Shown here: piece by piece, positions 44,985 to 57,545 of the stretch | How the letters are laid out: each line of letters starts with the position of its first letter | How positions within the stretch are numbered: position 1 is the first letter of the stretch | Assembly (NCBI GenBank): GCA_021521415.1 | Contig: JAIQDT010003556.1 | Span: forward strand, 227,748-291,747 | Direction of reading: 5' to 3' | Origin: Bidens hawaiensis | Lineage: Eukaryota > Streptophyta > Magnoliopsida > Asterales > Asteraceae | DNA: 64,000 nt | Notes under the pieces: model-generated | The model's input: only the letters and a program-made list of their open reading frames with translations | Told to the model about the DNA's origin: nothing | Database searches by the model: none | Program-made: the position numbers and the translations under genes

Positions 44985-47136
44985 CTAGTCTACTGACGTG
45001 GCTACATTCCTAGCGTCCACAAGATCATTCATGTTCAAAATGTTGATTGTCAACAATACACTCCTACCATGCAACGACCATGAGATTCACGGCTGTTTGA
45101 TTATAAGAGTCTTTGGGAGAGTTTCAAACTCCATGAGGAAGATTTTTCTGAAGAAACATTGACGATGATCTATAATCAACAATTGTCAGAAATCAAGTAA
45201 CTATGCCTGAAGAACCTGCGTCTGTTCCTCAAGACGTACCTAACTATGTTCAAACTGATGATGTTTCAGAAACTAATCCAGTTTTTTATGAAGACGGTGA
45301 ATCAGATGGGAGACTATTGAAACTATTTCTCCATCCACTATTGCTACTGAAGTGTGTGAGAACAATATCCAACCTTAAGTGTTAGTATCTACCGAGGTGG
45401 TGCCGAGAACATTATCCTACAATCCCAAGGATAACATAATTGGAGATTTGAATGCTGGGGTGTAAACGAGACGTCAAATCGAACAGAATCTCTAATGTTT
45501 TTACTCTCGTGTTTCTCCTTTGCAAAATCAGTTCTCATTTAAATGTTTTATTTCTTAGGTTGAACCAAAAACGTATAAAGATGCCCTAACAGAAGAAAGC
45601 TGGCTTAATGCCATGCAAGAAGAGCTTATGCAGTTTGAGAAGCTCGGGGTCTGGAAATTGGTTAACTTACCTGAAGATAAGAAACAGATTAACAGCAAGT
45701 GGGTGTTCAAATGCAAAAGAGATGAAAATGGAATCATGGTTAGAAACAAGGCAAGACTTGTTGTATTAGGATGTATTCAGAGAGAAGGTATCGACTACAA
45801 TGAGGTTTATGCACCATTTGCAAGGATAGAAGCAAATCGGATTCTTCTAGAATTTGGTTTTTGGAAAGGTTTTAAGGTTTATCAGTTGGATGTGAAGTCA
45901 GCATTCCTTAACGGGAAGATTATTGAAGAAGTCTACATGTGACAACCACCGGGGTTTGTCGATCCGATCCACAAAGACAAAGTGTATCTCCTTGAGAAAG
46001 CCTTTTATGGTCTCCATCAAGCCCCAAGAGCTTGGTATGAGATGTTGCCCCATCATCTCTTGGACAACGGGTTTATCAGAGGAACCGTCGATTGTACACT
46101 TTTCACCAAATCTATTGATGGACATATACTGATCGTGTAGATATACGTCGATGATATCATTTTTGGATCAACAAACGATGTTCTATGCAAGCAGTTTGAA
46201 GAAGTTATGAAAAAGAAGTTTGAAATGAGTGCAATGGGGGAGATGAAGTTCTTTCTTGGACTTCAAGTAGAACATTTTTCAGACGGTACCTTTATCTATC
46301 AAAAAAAGTATGTCAACGACGTATTGACGAAGTTCAACATGTCTGATGCATCGGGAATCAACACTCCTGTACTACAGAATCATGTTATCGGTCCTGATCC
46401 AAACAAGGAGAAGGTTGATCAAACTTTATACTAATCCATGACAGACTCATTGATGTATCTGACTGCTTCTCGGCCAGACATCCTGTATGCTACCTGTTTG
46501 TGTACCCGATATCAGTCAAATCCGAAGGTTTCACATCTCATGATCGTCAAAAGAATTCTACACTATCTCAACGGATGTCCGGCGGTCGGTCTCTGGTATC
46601 TAAAAGACGATGAGTTTGTGTTAAGGGCTTATTCTGATTCTGATTATGGAAGCTGTAAGTTGAATACCAAATCTAAAATGACAGGGTGACAGCTTTTTGG
46701 CAGGCGACTTGTCACCTGGCAATGCAAGAAACTGACCACGGTTTCGTTGTTAACCTGTGAAGCTGAATACGTAGTTACTTCCAGTTGCTGCTCTCAGATT
46801 CTTTGGATACAACAACAGATACGAGACTACGGTCTGAATTTTCTTAGTAACCCTATCTTCGTAGATAATAATGCAGCTATTTCTATAACTACAAATCCGG
46901 TCAACCACTCTAAAACTAAACATATAGAAATACTGTATCACTTCATTCGTGATTGCTATGGAAAGAAGTTGATTACCGTAGACAAAATACACATCGGTGA
47001 ACAAAAGGCAATTTTTTTCACCAAAGCTTTTGATAAGTCAAGATTTCATTACTTATTAAAACTAAATGGTTTAAAAGTTTTGGATTTTGTTGAAAGGAGG
47101 GTTACCGAGATAGTCGTTGGGTCGGATACTTTGTGA
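44985..47136 (+). pseudogene. copia-2 pol, integrase end, RT and RNase H
   Basis: Continues the integrase/linker (degraded, 44985-45560), then [66 protein letters not shown], a TAG just before the intact catalytic IYVDDIIFGS (about 46141), KKKFEMSAMGEMKFFLGLQV, SLMYLTASRPDILYATC, and RNase H AYSDSDYGSCKLNTKS, LTCEAEYVVTSSCCSQILW, HSKTKHIEI. Stops at 45940, 46138, 46432 and 46687. Unlike copia-1, the YVDD box is present. Confidence 0.92.
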
Positions 47137-48764
47137 TTCTGAATATCAGAGTCAAATTTTATTTTTGTAAATAGTTTTTCATACAGGTTTTTTGATTTTC
47201 GGGGAAGAAAGTTTCACAGAAAAACCAAAAACATTGAAAAATTAAAAATTGAAAAACAGTAAAAATTCACAAATGTCAAAAAACATTAAAAAATGTTGCT
47301 ACTCAGAAAATGAGTTTTTGAAGCAAAAAGGGAAGATGATAGTACATTGATTATCCGGTCCCAAATCCAGTAAAAAGTAGGCATAAAAAGCTGTGTGCTT
47401 ACCTGTATTAGTGCATTGGTAGGCCTTTAAAACAAACACGTAAGGGAAAGTAATTGATATAAACTTAAATAGTGTCAAATTGATGGGGAGTTAGTTTCTA
47501 ACAAAAGTGTTGATAATGATGGCAGAAATATAATAGCTGGTCATACTCAAGCCTTTAAATCAAAATGATGGTTTTAAATTTGTTAAAACATAGCTATCAG
47601 AAAGTGGTTAACGCTTCAATGATGTATAGTTTATAGCCTTAAATCATGTATAGATGGGATGCTTTAAGGTTCCTGGATCCATCGGGTCTTTATGTGGTTT
47701 ATCATTTGGGTATTCATTTCGATGAATATGTAAACAAGCTTTAAAAAGCAAACCCGCAGATTAAACTGCTTTATATGTCATTAAATTTGATCGCACAAGT
47801 ACTTATGTACTAAATTCATTACTGACTTGATCAAAATCCGCTGTTAGACACACGTTGACCCCTTTCTCGCGTCTTATTACCATTAAGAAACGGACCACAA
47901 GGACACAATGTTTGCAAGCCGGCAGATGAAATCGTGCATACCCATCCGTGGTAAAGGACCTTAGGGTATTGCTTGTTAACGGGGTTATGTCTTGTAGTGG
48001 GGATTATTTGCTGATTTACTAAAATCTAAAAGTCTTTTTATCTTCTGATTCTAAGATTTAAGTCTAGTTGGGGTGACTAAGTAAAAATCAAATTACGCCT
48101 GAATCAAGATTAGAACTTATAATTCCTGATATTTTGTGCTTAATTGAACCAAATAAATGTATCACAGAAATTCCTGAATCATTTGTTTAAAAGGTTTAGC
48201 TGGACAAAAATACTAATGACTGACTTAACACCAGTCATAATAAACGCTGAAAATAAAACTGTGATAGAAGGGTAATTTGGTGAATATGATTTCCTGCTCA
48301 AACTCACAAAAATATGTAATTTATGTATTGATTTGATTTGTCATTGAAAAACCAAAAAGTTTTCTTTCTTTCTGATTTAGTTTTAGACTCTTGATGTACG
48401 GTTGAACTATCTCTCTAGGGTTTTTATTGAACCTTAAATCTTGCCAAGTTTATATCAAAATCAAAAGAAACAAAACATTCATCTATTTTACTCAAGGTCA
48501 TTAATTTAGACTTGATAAAAGAGATCTTTTTAACTGAGCTTATTTAAGTTATTTTTATAATGTACAAGGACATTAATTTGTACTTGGGACATTGCATTGG
48601 CGTGAAAAAGGACATGAAATCAGAGTTTGATTGAGAATACTTATGCAACGTATAAGTATTGAAACTTATACGCCACATAAGTTATGCGCCGTATAAGTGT
48701 AATACTTATACTCTGCATATGGCAAAAGGGTATATATATCACATACACCATATAAGTGAAGATA
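47137..48764 (+). other. copia-2 pol-ORF3 spacer (non-coding)
   Basis: AT-rich, no real ORF. A purine tract TTGATGGGGAGTTAG lies near 47479 with no LTR after it. TTGGGGTGACT near 48069 and TGCTTAATTGAACC near 48137 match the copia-1 spacer. The last 120 bp carry CGTATAAGT (48649), its inverted partner ACTTATACG (48664) and further ATACTTATAC/CGTATAAG copies. The spacer stops abruptly at 48764, where mid-gag of a gypsy element begins. Confidence 0.65.
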
Positions 48765-50095
48765 TAGCTGTGATGTGTCCGAGGATGGTGGATCCGCCGA
48801 GTAAGAGGATTGAAATGTATATCGATGGGTTAGCACCGCAAATTCAGGGCATGGTGACGTCTTCCAGACCAGCCACGATTCAACAAGCGATCCGTTTAGC
48901 TCACAAACTGACGGATCAAGCAGTGACCAAAGGTGCGCTACCACCTAGGGGTTCAACCGCTAAAGCCCGTGACAACCCGAGTAATGACAACAATAGCAAC
49001 AGCAACCCGAGCAGCGGAAAGAGAAAGTTTGACAACACCAGATCCTCATCCTCGAACCTCCCACAGCAACACTACCGTAAGCCCGAATTCACTCGGAGCT
49101 TCAACAATCAGGGTCACAACAACAATAACAACGGTAGCGGGCAGGGTTCGAGCGGATATGCTGGGAAATATCCGAAGTGCAACAGGTGCAACTATCATCA
49201 TGCTGGCCCGTGAGACCGTGTCAAGTGTCAGAGATGCGGAAAAATGGGTCACCAGGCAAAGAAATGTAGAGGAGACCTTGCGGCAAAGGGTGCTCCTAAA
49301 CCACCCATGACAACCAAGGGATGTTTTGAGTGTGGACAAGAGGGACATTTTAAGAAAGACTGCCCTAAGCTGAAACAGAACGACAACAATGGAGGTAATG
49401 GAAGTGGCAGTGGTGGTGGAAACAATGGAAAAGGAAGAGCTTTTGTTATTGGGTCGGGTCAAGCCCGCAAGGATCCGTACGTGGTGACTGGTAAGTTCCC
49501 TGTGAACGATTGTTTTGCTTCTGTATTGTTTGACACTGGAGCTGATAGGAGTTTTGTGTCGAAAGCCTTTAGCCAACTCTTAGACTTAACTCCAACTCCG
49601 TTAGATGCTAAGTTTCCTGTTGAATTAGCTGACGGTAAGACTATAGTAACGACTCATTTACTTGCGGGATGTAAGTTGAAACTGTCAGGTCATGTTTTTG
49701 ATATTGACCTTATTCCTTTTACGCTTAGTAGTTTCGATGTCGTGGTCGGCATGGACTGGTTATCCGAGAACCGAGCAGAGATTATATGTCACGACAAGAT
49801 AGTCCACATTACTACCCCTTCCGGCGAGATCATTTCGATCCGAGGTGAGAGAAGCGGCATGACCACCAGCGTCATTACCCTCATGAAGGCGCAGAAGTAT
49901 CTACGAAAGGGTCATCCGGCAATTTTGGCGTAGATTGTTTAGAAACCCGCTGAGGAGAAGCGAATTGAAGATATACCGATTGTGCGAGATTTTCCGGAAG
50001 TTTTCCCGGAGGATTTGCCTGGACTCCCTCCTATTCGACAAGTCGAATTCCAAATCGAGTTGACACCCGGTGCAGCACCCATAGCACGAGCCCGT
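48765..50095 (+). pseudogene. gypsy-3 copy 1: gag 3' half and protease
   Basis: Enters at the AVMCPRMVDPPSKRIEMYIDG region of gag. A TGA (49211) replaces a Cys codon after HHAGP. The knuckles CQRCGKMGHQAKKC and CFECGQEGHFKKDC follow, then protease with [33 protein letters not shown], and a TAG at 49931. Gag and protease share one frame, so a single gag-pol polyprotein is the ancestral state. The first about 110 codons seen from 48659 are partly spacer-derived and not gag. Confidence 0.88.
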
Positions 50096-51585
50096 ATCGG
50101 CTCGCACCGGCGGAACTTCAGGAACTGTCCACTCAGTTACAAGATTTGTTGGATAAGGGTTTTATCCAACCTAGCTCATCGCCATGGGGAGCCCCTGTCT
50201 TATTTGTCAGAAAGAAGGACGGGACTTTCCGCATGTTTATCGACTACCGGGAGTTGAACAAGGTGACGGTCAAGAACCGTTATCCTTTACCCCGAATTGA
50301 TGATCTGTTTGACCAGCTCCAAGGATCGAGTTATTACTCGAAAATCGATCTGCGATCTGGTTACCATCAACTAAGAGTGCGCGAAGAAGATATTTCAAAG
50401 ACGGCTTTCAGAACACGGTATAGTCACAACGAGTTTTCGGTTATGCCTTTTGGTCTAACTAACGCACCAGCCGTATTTATGGATCTCATGAATCGAGTAT
50501 GCAAGGAGTACCTCGACAAGTTTGTGATTGTGTTTATTGACGATATCCTGGTCTACTCCAAGGACAAGGCTGACCATGAGGAACACTTAAGGGTAATTCT
50601 GGAATTATTGAAGAAGGAACAACTGTACGCAAATCTCTCGAAATGCGAATTTTGGTTTCGCGAAGTTCACTTTTTAGGACATGTGATCAATGAGAATGAT
50701 ATCCATGTCGATCCCCGTAAGGTAGAGGCCATCAAAAACTGGGAAGCACCTAAGACTCCGACTGAGGTGCGACAATTCCTAGGACTGGCCGGCTACTACC
50801 GACGTTTCATCGAGGGATTTTCAAAGATTGCTTAATCCCTCACCGCTTTGACTCACTAGGGTACTAAGTACAATTGGGGTGACGCGCAAGAATCCGCTTT
50901 TCAACTGTTGAAAACCAAACTCTGTAGCGCCTCTATTCTAGCCCTACCCGAGGGAACGGAGAATTTTGAGGTACACTGTGACGCATCGATACAAGGTCTC
51001 GGTTGTGTGCTGATGCAACTCGAGAAGGTGATAGCTTATGCCTCTCCACAACTACGGGTTCACGAGAAGGACTACACGACCCATGATTTGGAACTCGGAG
51101 CTGTGGTGTTTGCCCTTAAGATATGGAGGCATTACTTGTACGGTACCAAGTTTAACATTTACACCGACCACAAGAGTCTCCAGCATATCTACGATCAGAA
51201 GGAGCTGAACATGCGACAGCGTCGTTGGGTCGAGCTGCTTAAGGATTATGATTGTGCCATCAAGTATCACCCTGGCAAGGCCAATGTAGTGGCCGATGCC
51301 CTCAGCAGAAAAGAAACAGATAAACCCAGACGAGTGCGAGCATTGCAACTCACGATTCATGCAAACTTACCCGACCAGATTCGCGAGGCGCAACTCGAAG
51401 CTTTGAAAGATGATAATCTTCCATCGGATCTCATGCGGGGCATGAACAAGAAACTTGAAACCAGATCGGACGGGGTCCGATATTTTGAGAACCGGATTTG
51501 GGTTCCACGGTTCGGAGAGTTGAGAACTCTGGTAATGGACGAGGCACACAAGTCCCCGATATTCTATCCACCCTGGTTTAGATAA
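50096..51585 (+). pseudogene. gypsy-3 copy 1: RT and RNase H
   Basis: After a 1-nt loss near 50093 the frame changes. RT runs from [17 protein letters not shown] through [14 protein letters not shown] and [15 protein letters not shown] to a TAA at 50833 and a TAG at 50858. RNase H follows: [49 protein letters not shown]. It ends with a shifted integrase N-terminus at 51585. Confidence 0.9.
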
Positions 51586-52854
51586 AATGTACCATGACTT
51601 AAAGGCACTTTACTGGTGGCCGAATATGAAAGCCGACATTGCCACCTACGTGAGCAAATGCTTGACCTGTGCCAGAGTCAAAATAGAATACAAAAACCAT
51701 CTGGCCTGCTACAGCAACCGGAACTTCCAATGTGGAAATGGGAACACATCTCAATGGATTTTATCACGGATTTACCTAAGACACCGACGGGATGCGATAC
51801 CATCTGGGTGATCGTTGACCGGTTGACTAAGTCTGCACACTTCTTAGCGATTAAGGAATCGGACAAAATGGAGAGACTGACTCGTGTTTACATGAAAGAA
51901 GTGGTGTCTAGACACGGAGTGCCTGTCTCAATCATTTCTGATCGAGATTCTCGTTTCACTTCGCACTTTTGGAAGTCGCTACAAAGCGCACTAGGCACCC
52001 GTCTTGATATGAGCACAGCATACCATTCTCAGACAGATGGGCAAAGTGAATGAACTATTCAGACCCTGGAGGATATGTTGCGTGCATGCGTATTGGATTT
52101 CGGAAAAAGTTGGGAACCACACTTACCTTTGGTAGAGTTTTCGTATAACAACAGGTACCACGCAGGTATTAAAGCAGCGCCGTTTGAAGCGCTGTACGGA
52201 CGGAAGTGTCGATCACCACTCTGCTGGGCAGAGGTGGGTGACAGCCAAATCACTGGTCCAGAACTGGTACTCGAAACTTCGGAAAAGATTGTTCAAATCC
52301 GAAATCGCATGGCAGCAGCATTAGATCGCCAAAAGAGTTACGCCGACAAGCGCCGAAAGCCTCTCGAATTTCAAGTGAATGACCAAGTGTTACTTAAAGT
52401 CTCACCTTGGAAAGGTGTGGTTCGCTTTGGTAAGCGAAACAAACTCAACCCACGATATGTTGGTCCTTACCGGATAACTGAGCGCATTGGTCCGGTGGCG
52501 TACCGACTGGACCTACCAACGGAACTCAGTGGCGTACACAATGTATTCCACGTATCCAATTTGAAGAAATGCTTATCCGATGAAACCCAAGTAGTCCCTT
52601 TGGATGAACTGCAAGTTGATGAACAGTTACGTTTCATTGAAGAACCATTCGAAGTTTTGGATTGGGAAACCAAAACGCTCAAGCACAGCAAAATTCCAAT
52701 CGTTAAAGTTCGTTGGAACTCGAGACGTGGACCGGAGTTCACGTGGGAACGCGAGGATCAAATGATGAAAAAGTATCCTCACCTTTTTGAAGGGCTAACC
52801 AAACACAGAAAACCGCGAAACCCGGCAAACCGTCAGAAATCACCGGATGTATGA
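51586..52854 (+). pseudogene. gypsy-3 copy 1: integrase and chromodomain-type tail
   Basis: [14 protein letters not shown] and CLTCARVK (zinc finger), frame change near 51695, [23 protein letters not shown], then a TGA at 52051 replacing the Arg of the GQSER motif. After this [34 protein letters not shown] and a tail ending [15 protein letters not shown]. The 259-residue C-terminal ORF 52075-52854 is unbroken. Confidence 0.9.
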
Positions 52855-52984
52855 ATTAAATTTCGGGACGAAATTTATTTCTACTAGGGGATGATATGAC
52901 AAACTGAAATTTTTCTTACTCTTTCAGACACTCATCACGACCTGACTCAAATTTTCGGACGAAAATTCTTTAACATGGGAATGT
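52855..52984 (+). other. gypsy-3 copy 1 3' UTR and weak polypurine tract
   Basis: TTTCGGGACGAAA-type motif (52860-52874), its second copy near 52955, then ACATGGGAATGT directly before the LTR. Confidence 0.6.
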
Positions 52985-55604
52985 TGTGACAATCGTCAAT
53001 TTCAGGTTAACTCCGTTAACTCAACTCCGTCAATTCAAACTTAAGATCATTGAATCTATAAAGCACACTTCATTACATTTAAACTAGGGTTTAAATGACG
53101 CTTAACACTTACTACATGTGTAGTCTTTCGGGAATTGCACCGAAACGCAAACGAGTTGACGCAAACGATTGATGAATAAACGAAAAACGTCAAAATAGTA
53201 ATTATGTGATAATTATGTGTTAGACTTATGTGTTATGTGATAACATGGTTATAAACGTTAACTCAAGATGTAAACAAGTTAGTTTAAGCTAGTTAAGTAA
53301 TACTTAGAAGTGGAGGGGCCAAAGTGTAACATAGATTATTATAAATACTATGTTATAATAAACCCTAACTTATTTTCTTCTCCCCAAAGTCCCGATCGGA
53401 ACCCCCCTTGGCTCTCCTTGGCTGCCGTCACTTATACACACACATACAACTAGGATTTCAAGCTTTTGATTGAAGATTAAGGTGCTAGGAAGGTATAATC
53501 GACTATCCTATGCATCCTTTATACTTAATTTTGATGATTAATGGGTTAATTGAAAACCCTATATGGCCGATTCTATGTGTGTGTGTGAAATTAATATGAT
53601 TGTTGTTGATTTGATGATGAGTTGATAACTAGATTGGATATTGTTACATGTTAATTGTTGTGTCTTTGAATTGAGTTCAAACAAAAACCCTAATCATGTA
53701 TGTAATGCGTAATTGATGTGCATGGATAGTGATTATGGAGTCTAGAGTGTTATATGAATGCATGATGGTCCATAGATAGTTAATATGTTGAGTTTGGATG
53801 CAAACAGTTTCTAGATAGATTGTGTTATTGATGTTTAATTGACTGTAACGAAGTGTAAATGTGAAAATTGGTTGAGATTATTGATACTACAGTAAACTAG
53901 GTTGAGTCTAGTTTCTAAAGAATATAAATTTGCAATTTTTGGACGTGGAAAAGTTAACTTTTATGATTTTACAAAAACGTTGTGCAAAGCTGAGTTGTTA
54001 GACCTGCTGTTAGGTTGTTTTCTAAACGTTATGTCTCATGAACTACAAGACCAATTGAGTTGGTTCCACTTCTGGAAGTTGACCTATTGAGTTAGGAACC
54101 TAACCCAAGTGGTCTTGCATTTATTGGATTTTTCGTTTAATGGGAATTTCAAATAACATTCTGTTGCGCATGAATTTGACTGTTATGAGTTTGCTTTAAT
54201 GATTTGATGATTGTGAGAAACCTATGTGAAATAAAAATATAATAAAATATGTTCTGGAAACCTAAGACATATATGCCTCTGTGATGATTTTTGGTAAATT
54301 AATTGTGATGCTATGATCGGTGAGATAGTACAATCTTTCAAGTAGAATTTCTGTCTCGGTGAAACTAGCTGCTGAATGTTGTAAAAATACATGAAACATG
54401 ATACTTGCTATATAATTGTTATGTTTTGACCAAATTGCCCTTGCGGGGAATAATAGCTAATTGATTGTCATAATTTGACCAAATTGCCCTCCTGGGGAAT
54501 AATGGCTAGTTAATTGTTATGTGTTGACCAAATTGCCCTTACGGGGAGTAATTGCTAGTGATGTACTTTATGAATACATGACACGTATATAATTGCTTAC
54601 ACATGTAACGTATCACAAATACCTTTGTTAAAGTCACACATGATTCACAAACGAAACACGAAACATGTTATGTGCATAGGTATTATGTGCTGGGTCTAGA
54701 GACTCGATAATATTCCGACACTTAGAAAAATCTCTTTATTGTTTTAGAACGCTAGAGAGAGTTTTTCTGTGACTTGCGTCTTGGTGAATTATTTTGGGAA
54801 TACTTCGCAAACAGTGAGTTTCACTTTCCCCTTTTAAACTTTTTAAACGCTTTTCACTTGGGGGAGATAACATACTCCGAAACGCATTTAAGATTTTGTT
54901 AATATAGATTATATATCACTTGTAAAGACTAAGTGGCGAACGCGTTAATTAAAGTCCTTCATTCACATCGAACCGTTTAATATTGGATAATAGCGAGTCG
55001 TTGTTGAGTAGTACTACTGGGTTTGACAAACCCCACCCAACGCTAAACTCGACTGGAGTTCGAGTGGGTGTAATCTTGGCTAAACACATACCATGGTCTG
55101 GATGACCTGGTGGCAAGGCAAATGATAAACAGTCAGCTTCGGTGTCGAACACTTAGTAATACTTGTTTTATAGGCTAGCTACCTATAGTTATATAATTGA
55201 CATAACACTGTCTGGTAACGCAAAACGCTGTAACGCAAAACGCTGAACGCAAACGCTAAATGCTTTATTTTTAAATAACTTGTGAACTCACCAACCTTGT
55301 GTTGACACTTTTAGTATGTTATTCTCAGGTAGCCGAGGCGGGGCGCGCGGTTCAAGAACATGCATTGCTTGAAACACTTTTAATTATGCATACTTATTTT
55401 AAACTGTTATCACTGGGTTTTAAGTCGTCCTGCGTGACGCAACATTGGTTTCTATGGTTTTACACTTCCGCATTTGATTACTCGTAAACGTTTTCATGGT
55501 TTTGAAACTTTGTTTTATGGTTTGATTATAACTAATGATTCCGATCCTGTTAGTTCACACTCTCTGACGGTAAAACTCCGTTAGTGGATTTTGAGGGTGT
55601 GACA
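52985..55604 (+). repeat. gypsy-3 shared (middle) LTR, complete
   Basis: 2620 bp, TGTGACAATCG...GGGTGTGACA. It serves as 3' LTR of copy 1 and 5' LTR of copy 2. It contains three copies (54425-54560) of a roughly 60-bp unit with GACCAAATTGCCCT, against two in the gypsy-2 LTRs, and the TAACGCAAAACGCTG repeat at 55216-55262. Confidence 0.93.
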
Positions 55605-55607
55605 GAT

Positions 55608-55619
55608 TGGTATCAGAGC
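55608..55619 (+). other. gypsy-3 primer binding site (tRNA-Met type)
   Basis: TGGTATCAGAGC, exact, 3 bp after the LTR end. Confidence 0.92.
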
Positions 55620-55781
55620 CGTTGGTTATAGCGAACTAGAAGCTGCATGCATACTAGACTATAACCGCGACGACCCATTAGTTATAATGATACGCACTGC
55701 ATAGATTAGTGTAGTCTTTGTTATCTTATCTTTTTACCTCTTTCACTCATACGCGCGCGCATACACGGCTTACCTGTAGGA

Positions 55782-56439
55782 ATGTCGACGCCGCCACCCT
55801 CATCCTCATCTGATCCGATGACTCATGCTCACGGGAAGTAACCGCAGATACCTACCGCATCGCCGCCCCGTGTAGTCCCGGAACTCGAAGCTCCCGCACC
55901 GAAGAGGTACCGCCTATCCGGAAGGCATATACGAAAACGACGTTAGCTGGGATTGGTACCCTAACATGATCAGACGTATGGTCTATCGTGAACAAGTTCC
56001 CCCGTTACCTCACCCTAACCATCCTGCTTATCCCAACACCCTACCACCCATAACCGAACCTGTAGAGCGAGTTCTCGCAGCTGTCGTTTCTTGCTTGGAG
56101 AATGACGTGGGTTACATGCGCTATACGAGAGCGAACGTTTCCGGACTATTAAAAGATGGAACCGAGACTAAGGAGGAGATTGCCCGCATGGCAGCGGCAA
56201 TGAAGGAAATGCAAGAGGCTAGTGATCAACAGATGAAAATTATGAGAAAGATGCAAGCCGAGATGATAGACTTGCAAGAGCAACTCCAAGTAGCAAGGAC
56301 CCGAACCGAGATGGCTTTAGAGCGTTGCGATGTGTTACAAATGCAAATTGCTCAGAACGCAGCAGAACCTGAGGCAGAGCCTGAGGCTGAGCCAGAGGCA
56401 CACTCGGACGTGTCCTCAGGCGACAACATCTCAGGATGA
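55782..56439 (+). pseudogene. ORF0 of gypsy-3 copy 2 (broken)
   Basis: ATG at 55782 opens the same MSTPPP-type start as in gypsy-2, but a TAA follows after HGK (about 55838) and a small indel near 55925 changes frame. From 55966 the rest is intact: NMIRRMVYREQVPPLPHP, the coiled coil EEIARMAAAMKEMQEASDQQ and the following LQEQLQVA region, then a much shorter acidic tail (EPEAEPEAEPEAHSD) than in gypsy-2. The stop lies 10 bp before the gag ATG. Confidence 0.75.
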
Positions 56440-56449
56440 TAATACCTAG

Positions 56450-57545
56450 ATGGCTGGAAGAAACGCTGGACACGGACGTGGTAACATCAACCTGACTGCA
56501 GCAGAACTCCAAACTCTGCTGAACGACCACGCGGCGGCCGCTCTAGCCGCACATGTTCAGAACCAAGCTGGAGGTCCAATTGGAACGTGTACCTTCAAGA
56601 ATTTCCTTGACTGCAAGCCCAGTACGTTTAAGGGCACTGAGGGAGCTATAGGCTTCCTGCGTTGGGCTGAGAAGGCCGAGTCGGCATTTGAGATGTGTAA
56701 TTGTCCCCCTGCCAGTAGGGTCAAATTTGCTGCTGGAACACTTGAAGATTATGCCCTCACTTCGTGGAATTCGAACGTACAGATTCTTGGATTGGAACTA
56801 GCTAACGCGATGAACTGGGAGGAGTTCAAAAACATGATGCGAGAAGAGTACTGTCCAAGAGAGGAGATTGCAGAGTTGGAGTCAGAATTTTGGTCATTGA
56901 AGATGGTGGGTTCAGAAATCGAAGCCTACACAACCCGTTCTCACGAGTTAGCTGTGATGTGTCCGCGGATGGTGGATCCGCCGAGTAAGAGGATTGAAAT
57001 GTATATCGATGGGTTAGCACCGCAAATTCAGGGCATGGTGACGTCTTCCAGACCAGCCACGATTCAACAAGCGATCTGTTTAGCTCACAAACTGACGGAT
57101 CAAGCAGTGACCCAAGGTGCGCTACCACCTAGGGATTCAACCGCTAAAGCCCGTGACAACCCGAGTAATGACAACAACAGCAACAGCAACCCGAGCAGCG
57201 TAAAGAGAAAGTTTGACAACACCAGATCATCATCCTCGAACCTCCCACTGCAACAACACTACCGTAAGCCTGAATTCACTCGGAGCTTCAACAATCAGGG
57301 TCACAACAACAATAACAACGGTAGCGGGCAGGGTTCGAGCGGATATGCTGGGAAATATCCGAAGTGCAACAGGTGCAACTATCATCATGCTGGCCCGTGT
57401 GACCGTGTCAAGTGTCAGAGATGCGGAAAAATGGGTCACCAGGCAAAGAAATGTAGAGGAGACCTTGCGGCAAAGGGTTCTCCTAAAACCACCCATGACA
57501 ACCAAGGGATGTTTTGAGTGTGGACAAGAGGGACATTTTAAGAAA
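56450..57545 (+). pseudogene. gypsy-3 copy 2 gag
   Basis: ATG at 56450 (MAGRNAGHGRGNINL). Capsid region as in gypsy-2 gag, with a Trp-to-Ser change in the LTWWNSN motif (LTSWNSN). The Asn/Ser hinge and knuckles CNRCNYHHAGPC and CQRCGKMGHQAKKC follow. A 1-nt insertion in an A run (about 57487) shifts frame before the last knuckle CFECGQEGHFKKDC. Otherwise full length. Confidence 0.9.

Noticed and set aside
47479..47493. PPT and 3' LTR of copia-2 right after pol
   Set aside because: A TTGATGGGGAGTTAG tract is there, but no sequence resembling the copia-2 5' LTR follows; the stretch matches the copia-1 pol-ORF3 spacer instead.
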